A stretch of DNA of 35,638 bases from Planctomycetaceae bacterium (GTDB lineage Bacteria; Planctomycetota; Planctomycetia; Planctomycetales; Planctomycetaceae). The stretch covers positions 1 to 35,638 of the forward strand of contig JAEUII010000340.1 of assembly GCA_016795145.1 (NCBI GenBank), written 5' to 3'. Position numbers and translations under genes: made by a program. Shown one piece after another: positions 17,891 to 26,200 of the stretch (position 1 is its first letter; every line of letters starts with the position of its first letter). The notes beneath the pieces are model-generated. The model made no database searches, was not told where the DNA came from, and was given only the letters and a program-made list of their open reading frames with translations.

Positions 17891-18454
17891 ATGATTGAGA
17901 CGAATCCGTCAGAAACAGTATGCACGCCGAAACCCGCGAGTTTCACGATTCGCCGAGGTGATCGATGCGAGCAATGGTCATTTGAAACGTTGTTCGATTA
18001 CGGACATCGGCTGCTGCTGAAGGGCAAATATGAAGTCGGTGCATCCGTCTTTGCTCAACTGGCGACCTCGCAGGATCGTGGACCGGGAGCTCATGTTTTG
18101 CTGGCATGGTGTCACGCCATGAGAGATGACTATTCCGGCAGCAGTGCAACGCTGCATCGAGCTCTGCCGCGTGAGAAATATGGTGATGTGGCTTCCCGTC
18201 TGCACGATCTCTTTGTTCTGTGGAGAGTCGGTCTGTTCCTTGACGTGAAGAACGAACTGACACAGCTTGCGTCGGCTCATCCTGAGCTTCCTTCACTCTG
18301 CCTGTTGCTCGGCGATCTGCTGAAAGCCTGCGGGGCGGATAAGCTGTCGCGTTGTTTCTATCGCAGGGCGATTGAACTTGATCATCCTGATGGTGCCATC
18401 TCACGAAGCGCTGATTCCATCCTGAAGCAATCAGGACACAGAGCGAACAACTAA
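17891..18454 (+). CDS. TPR-like helical protein
   Basis: A 187-residue soluble protein, first gene of the plus-strand run that leads into the osmolyte genes. From about residue 30 to 170 it reads as stacked amphipathic helix pairs with TPR-like positions (FDYGHRLLLKGKYEVGASVF, LLAWCHAMRDDYSGSSATL, LLLGDLLKACGADKLSRCF, FYRRAIELDHP), resembling small TPR adaptor or chaperone proteins. It has no signal peptide or membrane segment. GAAAGGGTGAGAG directly before the ATG gives a good ribosome site. It may be an adaptor for the enzymes encoded next; this is inferred from position only. Confidence 0.75.
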   Translation: MIETNPSETVCTPKPASFTIRRGDRCEQWSFETLFDYGHRLLLKGKYEVGASVFAQLATSQDRGPGAHVLLAWCHAMRDDYSGSSATLHRALPREKYGDVASRLHDLFVLWRVGLFLDVKNELTQLASAHPELPSLCLLLGDLLKACGADKLSRCFYRRAIELDHPDGAISRSADSILKQSGHRANN

Positions 18455-18543
18455 GAAGCCACGGCGCTTTGAGAATAGACCCTGAGACCAAAGGGACTTC
18501 TGATCGCAAGGACTTTTTCTGATCGATTCCAGGGAGACCAAGA

Positions 18544-19971
18544 ATGACGAACGGACTGCAAACACCCAATCACGATTACCGGCCCTCCGACCAGGATTTC
18601 GCGTCGGAATCGTCGCTGATTTCCACCAGCGTTATGCTGGAAGCCGGCTCGAAGAAGCCTCGAATCGCGATGATCTCAACACACGGCTACGTGGCCGCTC
18701 GACCGCCACTGGGAGCGTCCGACACGGGCGGACAGGTGGTCTACGTTCTTGAGATTTCAAAGAAGCTCGCGCAACTCGGTTATCAGGTCGATATCTGGAC
18801 GCGGCGGTTTGAACATCAGCCGGAAGTGGAGTTCGTGGAACCCGGTGTCCGGATCATTCGAGTCCCGTGTGGTGGACCGGACTTCATTCCAAAGGAATAT
18901 CTGTGTGACGAAATTCCGGAATGGTGTGAGAACGCGCTGGCGTTCATACGTGAGTATGGCCTGAACTATTCTCTCATCAACAGCCACTACTGGGATGCCG
19001 GAATCGCCGGTGATCTGCTCGGGCGGCAGCTGGAAGTGCCGCACATTCATACTCCACATTCTCTGGGGTTATGGAAAATGCGTCAGATGCGGACAGATTA
19101 TCCCGATGATCATTCCCGCTTTGAACAGCAGTACAATTTTCAGGAGCGGATTCGTCGCGAGCGGTACCTTTGCCGGCACAGTCATCTGATTATTGCCACA
19201 TCGCCATCACAACTGGAAATGCTGTCGAATGACTATGGTGTGTCGTCGCAACGGTGTCGACTTGTACCGCCGGGCTACGATGATCATCGGTTCTTTTCTG
19301 TGGGTGAAGCAAGCCGGCAGGCCATCCGTTCCCGCCTGGGATTTTCGGGACGCGTGATTTTGTCGCTGGGCCGTCTGGCACGTAACAAAGGATACGATCT
19401 GCTGATTGATGGGTTCTCTGTGCTGGCATCCCGCGAGCCAGACGTGATGCTGCACCTTGCGGTTGGTGGTGAAGCACTCAGCCCGTCTGAGCAGAAGATC
19501 CTTCAGACGCTGCAGCAGCAGGCCGCAGAACTTGGTCTGACCGAACGTATTCAGTTCGGCGCATTTATTCCTGACGATCAGCTGGCGGACTATTATCGAG
19601 CCGCCGATATGTTTGTGCTCTCAAGTCGTTATGAACCGTTTGGTATGACGGCAATTGAAGCGATGGCGTGCGGGACACCAACGGTGGTCACAATTCACGG
19701 AGGCTTGCACCGGAGTCTGACATTCGGCCGCAGCGCGATCTTTGCGGATCCGTTTGATCGAGAAGATCTGGGAATCTCGATGCTGAAGATTCTTCGGTAT
19801 ACGCGGCTTCGTAATCGTCTCTCGCATCTCGGCGCGCATCGCGTTCGCAGTCTGTTTACCTGGACCGGTGTTGCTCAGCAGTTGCTGTCTTCGGTGAACG
19901 ATGATCCAGAGTTAGTGCAAGACAGCGAGGTGGAATGGAGCAGTACCTGGACTGAAGTCGAGTCACTTTGA
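18544..19971 (+). CDS. GT4 glycosyltransferase: mannosylfructose-phosphate synthase or sucrose-phosphate synthase type
   Basis: A cytoplasmic retaining GT-B enzyme of family GT4. The N-terminal domain has the SPS/MFPS signature ISTHGYVAARPPLGASDTGG, with DTGGQ at 60-64, and later RVPCGGPDFIPKEY and HIHTPHSLGLWK. The C-terminal domain has LVPPGYDDHRFF, GRLARNKGYDLLIDGF and the E-x7-E pair E364/E372 (EPFGMTAIEA), which holds the nucleotide-sugar donor. From memory the wording of these blocks is closer to the Agrobacterium mannosylfructose-phosphate synthase than to sucrose-phosphate synthase, so the likely reaction is GDP-mannose plus fructose-6-phosphate to mannosylfructose-phosphate, an osmolyte precursor. 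Sucrose-6-phosphate from UDP-glucose remains possible. AGGGAG lies 7 nt before the ATG. The next gene begins with the matching phosphatase, which supports the assignment. Confidence 0.85.
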   Translation: MTNGLQTPNHDYRPSDQDFASESSLISTSVMLEAGSKKPRIAMISTHGYVAARPPLGASDTGGQVVYVLEISKKLAQLGYQVDIWTRRFEHQPEVEFVEPGVRIIRVPCGGPDFIPKEYLCDEIPEWCENALAFIREYGLNYSLINSHYWDAGIAGDLLGRQLEVPHIHTPHSLGLWKMRQMRTDYPDDHSRFEQQYNFQERIRRERYLCRHSHLIIATSPSQLEMLSNDYGVSSQRCRLVPPGYDDHRFFSVGEASRQAIRSRLGFSGRVILSLGRLARNKGYDLLIDGFSVLASREPDVMLHLAVGGEALSPSEQKILQTLQQQAAELGLTERIQFGAFIPDDQLADYYRAADMFVLSSRYEPFGMTAIEAMACGTPTVVTIHGGLHRSLTFGRSAIFADPFDREDLGISMLKILRYTRLRNRLSHLGAHRVRSLFTWTGVAQQLLSSVNDDPELVQDSEVEWSSTWTEVESL

Positions 19972-19985
19972 TGAATCGTGCCGGG

Positions 19986-20008
19986 AAGGTCCCCGCTCCG
20001 GGGATCTT
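19986..20008 (+). promoter_or_regulatory. Intercistronic hairpin before the phosphatase-hydrolase fusion gene
   Basis: A stem of about 10 bp with one G-T wobble (AAGGTCCCCG and CGGGGATCTT, loop CTC), 15 nt after the synthase stop and 15 nt before the GGAGA ribosome site of the next gene. Only a short TTTC follows, so it is a weak terminator at best. It may tune relative expression of the two genes or stop exonucleases. Confidence 0.45.
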
Positions 20009-20032
20009 TCAAACTGGAAATCGGAGACCTTC

Positions 20033-22138
20033 ATGCCTGACAGCGCGCGCGAGCCAGCACACGGTGTCAAAATCTTCTGTTCGGATCTCGATGGGACCCT
20101 GCTTGGGAATCCGGAAGCCACAAGCCGCTTTCGTACGGCATGGCTGAATCAGCCGACTGGTCAGCGGCCATTGCTGGTGTATGCCAGTGGCAGGCTGGTT
20201 CAGGATGTCATCGACCTGCTGTCTGCTTCCCCGCTTCCGTGGCCCGACTACATCATTGGTGGAGTCGGGACTCAGCTTTACGATGGTCGGCGCAAACGTC
20301 CATGGAAGGCTTACACGGAACGGCTGAAGGCCGGCTGGAACAGGGAAACGGTGACTGCCGTCATGAGCGGAATTGCTGGAGTTGTTCCGCAGCCTCCCGA
20401 ATTCTGTCACGCCTGGAAATCCAGCTGGTTTCTGGAGAACGCAGCGCCTGAAATGCTCCGAGAAATCGAAGATGCACTGACGCTGGCCGGACTGAATGTC
20501 AGTCTGGTGTATTCCAGCATGCGTGATCTGGACGTCCTTCCAAACGGCGCCGACAAAGGCGGCGCGCTGGCCTGGCTGGCGCGACAGTTGTCGATTGAAC
20601 TTTGTTCCGTCATTGTCGCCGGGGACAGTGGCAACGATGCCAGTCTGTTCCTGCTGCCCGACGTGCGCGGCATTGTGGTTGAAAATGCTCAGCCGGAACT
20701 CATCGAGTCGGTTGTCAGAATTCCAACGTTCAATTCGACAAAGATTCTTGCTGACGGAGTTCTGGAAGGCCTGCAGCACTACGGAGTGATCCTGCCGGGA
20801 CCGACAGTGGCTGAGCCTTGCGGTCCGGACGCAATGGACCCGACTCTTCGCATGCTGTTTACGGAGTCGGCGTTTGGATCCCTGAGATCCGACGAAAGAG
20901 CACTGATCGCCGAAGGGTATCGTGAGGCCCTTCGAACGATTCGGCGGAACATCACACCGCACGGGTTTACTGCGTGTTCTCTGACGGAGAATGAAGTCAC
21001 CGGGACGGACATCAATTACCGCAGCGTCTGGGCGCGCGACGGGGCGATCACGATCATCGGAACACTGGAGCTTGAAGATTCTGAGATTCGGCATGCACAG
21101 AAGCAGACGCTAATGACGCTTCTTGATCGCGTGGCTGCTAACGGGCAAATTCCGTCGAATGTTCGCATTGACGATCTCGCTCCGGACTACAGTGGGATTG
21201 GAGGCATCTGTTCCGTCGACAGCGGGCTCTGGGTCATCATTGCGTTTCATGCCTATGTTCGCAAAACGAACGACGTGACTTTGCTGGCGGACTATGCAGA
21301 GCGTCTCGGTCGCGTCATGACGTGGCTCTGTGCGCTGGATGCCAACAACGATCTGCTGCTGGAGATTCCGGAAGCGGGTGACTGGACTGATTTGTTTGGT
21401 CGAAGTTACCACATCCTGTACGACGAAGTGCTTTGGTATCGTGCGAATGTGGCCTGGGGCCGACTGCTGGAAATGCAGAATCGGTTCGAGGAAGCGGAGG
21501 AGTGCCTTCGGAGATCGAAGGCCATTCGCAGCAAGATCCTGACTACGTTCTGGCCGACGACCAACGGAACCGTACTGCCCGACAGGTTTCAGTTTGTCCA
21601 GCAGCAGTCGGCGATTGGAGATTCCAGTTATCTTCTGGCAGAAGTCACGCCATTCAGTTTCAACTGGCGATGTGACGTTCTTGGCAACATCCAGGCATTT
21701 TTATCGAACGTCCTGGATGCCGATCGGGCTCGGACGGCCTTTCGATTCATGTGGGGAGTCGGAGTGAATGAACCGTACCCGGTCACCAATCTGTACCCTC
21801 CTGTTCAGTCTGGTGATCCGGACTGGCGACCTTACTACATCGTCAATCTGCTGAACCTTCCCGGACATTATCACAACGGAGGCATCTGGCCTTTCATTGG
21901 TGGAATGTGGGTTCGATTCATCAATCGTTTAGGACTCTACGAAGTTGCCTGCCGGGAACTTTTGAAGCTGGCTCAGTTGAACCGACTTGGCAAGAACCAC
22001 GAATGGGAGTTTAATGAATGGGTGCACAGCAAAACGGGTCGACCGATGGGAAAGTGCTATCAGGCCTGGTCAGCATCGTCTTATCTTCATGCCTGCCAGG
22101 AGTTGCAGTTGAATGACGAACCTCGGGATGACGAATAG
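20033..22138 (+). CDS. Fusion: HAD sugar-phosphate phosphatase + GH100/amylo-glucosidase-like glycoside hydrolase
   Basis: Two enzymes in one chain of 701 residues. Residues about 10-255 form a Cof/SPP-type HAD phosphatase with all four motifs: D18-L-D20-G-T (nucleophile and acid), YASGR (50-54), Lys175 in DKGGALAW, and GDSGND (197-202). It should remove phosphate from the product of the preceding synthase. Residues about 275-690 form an (alpha/alpha)6-type hydrolase domain with YRSVWARDG, EAGDWTDLFGRSYHILYDE, LPGHYHNGGIWPFIGGMWV and WEFNEWVHSKTGRPMG (about 657-672). The last block recalls the catalytic-base region of neutral invertases (GH100). The Asp of GDWTD and the Glu pair of WEFNEW are candidate acid and base. 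The hydrolase could cut the disaccharide made by the operon, or act on another glucan or fructoside. A GGAGA 5 nt before the ATG supports the start. The fusion is unusual; both halves look intact. Confidence 0.85.
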   Translation: MPDSAREPAHGVKIFCSDLDGTLLGNPEATSRFRTAWLNQPTGQRPLLVYASGRLVQDVIDLLSASPLPWPDYIIGGVGTQLYDGRRKRPWKAYTERLKAGWNRETVTAVMSGIAGVVPQPPEFCHAWKSSWFLENAAPEMLREIEDALTLAGLNVSLVYSSMRDLDVLPNGADKGGALAWLARQLSIELCSVIVAGDSGNDASLFLLPDVRGIVVENAQPELIESVVRIPTFNSTKILADGVLEGLQHYGVILPGPTVAEPCGPDAMDPTLRMLFTESAFGSLRSDERALIAEGYREALRTIRRNITPHGFTACSLTENEVTGTDINYRSVWARDGAITIIGTLELEDSEIRHAQKQTLMTLLDRVAANGQIPSNVRIDDLAPDYSGIGGICSVDSGLWVIIAFHAYVRKTNDVTLLADYAERLGRVMTWLCALDANNDLLLEIPEAGDWTDLFGRSYHILYDEVLWYRANVAWGRLLEMQNRFEEAEECLRRSKAIRSKILTTFWPTTNGTVLPDRFQFVQQQSAIGDSSYLLAEVTPFSFNWRCDVLGNIQAFLSNVLDADRARTAFRFMWGVGVNEPYPVTNLYPPVQSGDPDWRPYYIVNLLNLPGHYHNGGIWPFIGGMWVRFINRLGLYEVACRELLKLAQLNRLGKNHEWEFNEWVHSKTGRPMGKCYQAWSASSYLHACQELQLNDEPRDDE

Positions 22139-22201
22139 CATCTGTCGGTATGTCGCCTGATTCCGAGGCTTTCTGCGGTCGGTATTTGCCGGAGAGATGT
22201 G

Positions 22202-23209
22202 ATGGACGTTCTGAGCAGTCTTGGCCAGTTTGCCGTTTGTGCCGCCGTAGTCGTCGTTGCGGGCACTATCCTGACAAAGTCGGCTGACGCCATTGCGGAA
22301 ATAACAGGCTTTGGCCGCCTTCTGGTTGGCAGTATTCTGCTGGCCGGAGCAACCTCGTTGCCGGAGTTGACGGTAGACATTTCAGCCATTCGAATGGGTG
22401 CACCGGACCTGGCGATCGGAGACCTTCTGGGAAGCTGTCTTGCGAATCTCCTGATTCTCGCCATTCTGGATCTGATGCAGAAATCAACAGGAGGAATGCT
22501 CTCGCGCCGTTCCGCGCGGCACGCACTGTCTGGCAGTGTCAGCGTCGCGCTATTAGCCGTTGCGGGACTGGCATTACTGACCTCGTCCCGAATTCCGAAC
22601 ATCACATGGCTGGGTGTCGGGCCTGGTCTGTGGGCACTTGCGGCAGTTTATCTTGGTGGAGTTCGCGTGGTTTACCTCGATCAGCGTGCGTCACTGGCTG
22701 AAGCACCTGAGGAGATTCATGCGGATGCAAAGAAGCCAGGAGCCTTCGTGAAGGCTGTTGTTGCGTTCGCAGTCGCAGCAGGAGTCATTCTGCTCGTTGG
22801 GCCTTTCATGGCTCATGCGGCCGAGTCGTTCGCGAAGGCAACTGGTCTGGGGAGAACATTCGTTGGCACGACTTTGGTTGCGCTCAGCACGTCACTGCCG
22901 GAGTTTGTTGCATCGCTTGCCGCCGTCCGCATGGGTGCCTACGACCTGGCCATTGGAAATATTTTCGGCAGCAACGCATTCAATATGATGCTGCTCTTTC
23001 CTCTGGATTTTGTCCAGAAGGGGTCGCTTCTGGCCGTGGTGTCTGCCAATCACTGCATCACCTGCTTCGCGGCAATCCTTGCAACGCAAACGGCGATTCT
23101 CGGGCAGCTGTACAATGTTGAGGGACGTCGCCGCTTCGTCGATCCGGATGCATGGCTCGTTGCCGCGATCGTGGTTGGTGGGTTGGCCATTGTGTATTAC
23201 GTGGGCTGA
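22202..23209 (+). CDS. Na+/Ca2+ exchanger-family cation antiporter (CaCA, YrbG-like)
   Basis: An inner-membrane calcium/cation antiporter of 335 residues, normal for bacterial members. The two inverted alpha repeats are present: GATSLPEL (about 49-56) with IGDLLGSCLANL after it, and ALSTSLPEF (about 227-235) with IGNIFGSNAFNMML. The Glu of each SLPE block is the ion ligand. A Lys/Glu-rich loop (about 165-180) separates the halves. I chose ATG 22202, 7 nt after GGAGAG (22191-22196), over the adjacent GTG at 22199. It comes 60 nt after the fusion gene on the same strand, so it is probably co-transcribed with the osmolyte genes. The stop lies 4 bp from the convergent cytochrome gene's stop. Confidence 0.92.
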   Translation: MDVLSSLGQFAVCAAVVVVAGTILTKSADAIAEITGFGRLLVGSILLAGATSLPELTVDISAIRMGAPDLAIGDLLGSCLANLLILAILDLMQKSTGGMLSRRSARHALSGSVSVALLAVAGLALLTSSRIPNITWLGVGPGLWALAAVYLGGVRVVYLDQRASLAEAPEEIHADAKKPGAFVKAVVAFAVAAGVILLVGPFMAHAAESFAKATGLGRTFVGTTLVALSTSLPEFVASLAAVRMGAYDLAIGNIFGSNAFNMMLLFPLDFVQKGSLLAVVSANHCITCFAAILATQTAILGQLYNVEGRRRFVDPDAWLVAAIVVGGLAIVYYVG

Positions 23210-23213
23210 CAGG

Positions 23214-26200
23214 TCATTCGAGCCCCGATTTGGTGCGATCATTCCCCAGTCCATGAATCGTGTTATGCACGACTCCTTCAATAGACTTCCCGTCGGCCGT
23301 TCGCAGGTTGTACCGGATCTCCATGCACCATGTGGGAGCAAGTTCCGGGATCATGATCTTCAGCGTCTTCCCGTCGTCGCTCAGCTGCGTTTCACGGATT
23401 GTCAGTTCACGTTCGTTGTAGTGCTGTGATCCGTAATTGGCGGTGCGCTTCAGGTCCCAGACTTTGATGTGAACATTGTCTGGCTTCAGGGACTCGCGAC
23501 TGAGCGCTTCTGTGAAAGTCAGTTCTATGCCTGTCTTCTTTGCGTGTAACTCGACGGGTAAGTGCATTGGCTGGCCAGTCGCGCGAAGGCGGTAGAGTCC
23601 TCCGGGATAGGTTGCGCTGCCGGCCCAGGCGAACATTCCGCAGAGATACAGCTGAGCATCGCGGGGGTTGAATCGGCCTCGCATCACGCCGGTTGGAAAT
23701 GGCGGAATTGGCAGTTCGATCATGCCGCCTTGCATCCTGCCTTCCACAGATTCGTGGGGGACCAGAAACACTTTGCCGTAGCCATACGACAGGTTCAGCA
23801 GTGAGCCGTTCAGCGGTCCCCATTTCTTGCTGTCGACCCAGAGCAGTTCCCCGGGTGATCGATCAAACGCATTGGTGATCCAGCACAAAGGTGGTTCCAT
23901 CGCTGCATCGGAGGAGTCCGTAACATCATGGTAACCAAACATGTTGCCATAGAATTTTGGTTGACCGTCCGGATTGAGTGTCACCCAGTTGATGCGGTTC
24001 TTCGGGTTCCAAAAGCCTTCCTGATCGGTCACCACGAATGAGCCATCAGGGTTCAGGCAAACGCCGTTGGCTGCTCGGAAACCGTTCGCCAGAATCTCGG
24101 TGCGAGAACCATCGTGCGAGACCTTCAGCAGAGTTCCGTGATGTGGAACAACAGCCTCGAGTGCGTGACGTCCCGACTTGGCGTAGTAGAAGTTTCCATC
24201 AGCATCGGTCTGAAGTCCCATCGCAAATTCATGGAAGTGTTCGGTCACCTGATGATCATTGTTCAGGCATTCCACAAAGTCCGTTTCGCCATCGCCGTTC
24301 AGGTCTCGAAGAACTGCAAGCTGGTCACGGCAGGTCAGATAAACCGTGTCATTCAGGATCTTTAGACCCAGAGGCTGAAAGAGACCGGAGGCAATGCGAG
24401 TCCACTTCAGTTGGGTTGAGTCCGGTGGCCCTTCGACAACCCAGACATCTCCATCCCACGAGCAGACCGCGATTCGTCCATCGGAGAAGAAGTCGAGCCC
24501 CGTGAAGCGGCATTGAGCCAGCCACGGATTGGCTTCCGGTGCGACCAGAATGTCGGTGGCAAATGGTCCGGAATCAAAGGTGGTCGCAACGGTCGTTGTT
24601 AGCGTTTGATTCCAGCGACGTGGTCCTCCCTGAGTCATCGACTTTAGATCTTTGGAGGCATCTGGGATCGCCGGCGCCATGAGAGAACCGGCGTCATTCG
24701 CGTGGTCCGGTTGTCCGTTCTTCATCCAGATCGTGAACCGACGTGATTCGTCGCCCGCTGGAATTGTCAGCAGTAGCCGGCCGTCGCGATGTGTCCATTG
24801 CAATTCACCGGCATTGAAATCCCCTTTGACACCCGCGACCAGGCTCTGCAACGGCTGAGCCTGCGTTTCGCCGCGATGCACGATCGCCTTCTGCGCAGGG
24901 CCTTGAAGATTGGTGACGGCTGTTCCGGTTGCTGCAAGCGGATTCCAGTGACCAACGAGTCCCGCTTCGCGTTTCGCAAGAGCTTCCTCGGACTTCAGTT
25001 CTTCATCCAGAGCTGCCTGGAAGAAACGAACATCCCGGAGTTCTCCTGTGAAGAACGATTGCGGCCCGGGGAAGTTCGGCGCTGTAAATCCAATTCGCGC
25101 GACGGCACCGCTGAGCTTTGCTTTGGCACCAAGTTCGCCGCTTCCATTTTCGCGACCGTCGACAAACAGAGACAGTCGTTGACTCTTCTGATTCCACACA
25201 GCAGCAACGCGATGCCACTTTCCATCGTTGATTTTCTTCTTCGACGTGACGGCTCCCACCCAGCCAATATCAAAGACCAGTCGACCATCGCGAATGAACA
25301 GAGTTTGTCCATCGGGGATCCACTTGTCTTCGGGCCTCGTCAGCGCGAAGACTGTACCGCCTTCCGTTGTTCGGATGGTCGCGGAGATCGTGAAGTCTTT
25401 TTCCATCAGATCAAATGCACTCGCGTCTTCGATCTCCAGGTACGTTGATCCATCAAATGTGACAGGGGCATTGGACGTGGGGTCTGCTCTGGGTTCAATC
25501 TTCTGTCCAAAGATCACGCTCGTCTGGTCATCGGATTGCATCAACAACGAAGCCTGAGGCTGCTCGGCCACCTGCAGTGTGAGTGCCTGTGAACGAGCAC
25601 CAAGGTTCAGGGTTCTCAGGAAGACCGGTGCTGCTTTGAGGTCATCCTGTATCAACAAACCAGGTAGTTCCAGAATGGGGGTGTCGCCGATCGAATAGGA
25701 CAGCACTGTGTCCTGGCCATACGAGTATTGTCCGTGGAATTTTCCCCATTCCGCTGGCAATGGACCGTACTGGCGATTGTCTCGGCCTGGTACTCGCTGA
25801 TCATCGGTGAGTTGTCCTGAGGCGGGATTGGCCCAGCCGGGACCTGTTCCGTTCGACGCGACAATATGCCCTGTCAGATTTGGATGAATCTGATGTTCGC
25901 CGTTGAACTGAATGCCTCGCCAGTCGATGAAGTTCTGATCCGGATCGCCATTCGGCACCGAGCTCCATGCGGCCGCCATGCGTAATGTATCCGTGTCGAA
26001 CAGCATCCAGTGATGGCCACGTGAAACTCCGCCGGCACCGGGATCGAGCCTCATCGCGATCCCCTTGTACGCGAAGTTGTGAACTGGGCCAGGCACTTCA
26101 TACGTATGAGTCAGGCTGGGGCCATAGTCCATCGCGTTCCATGGCTGGATCTTGCTGGGCTCCGGGCCACGCGTATCGCCCTTTGGCAGGCGACTGAGAT

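Noticed and set aside
20009..21094. A 361-codon minus-strand open frame opposite the HAD-hydrolase fusion
   Set aside because: Antisense to a gene with complete HAD motifs; composition is that of a shadow frame.
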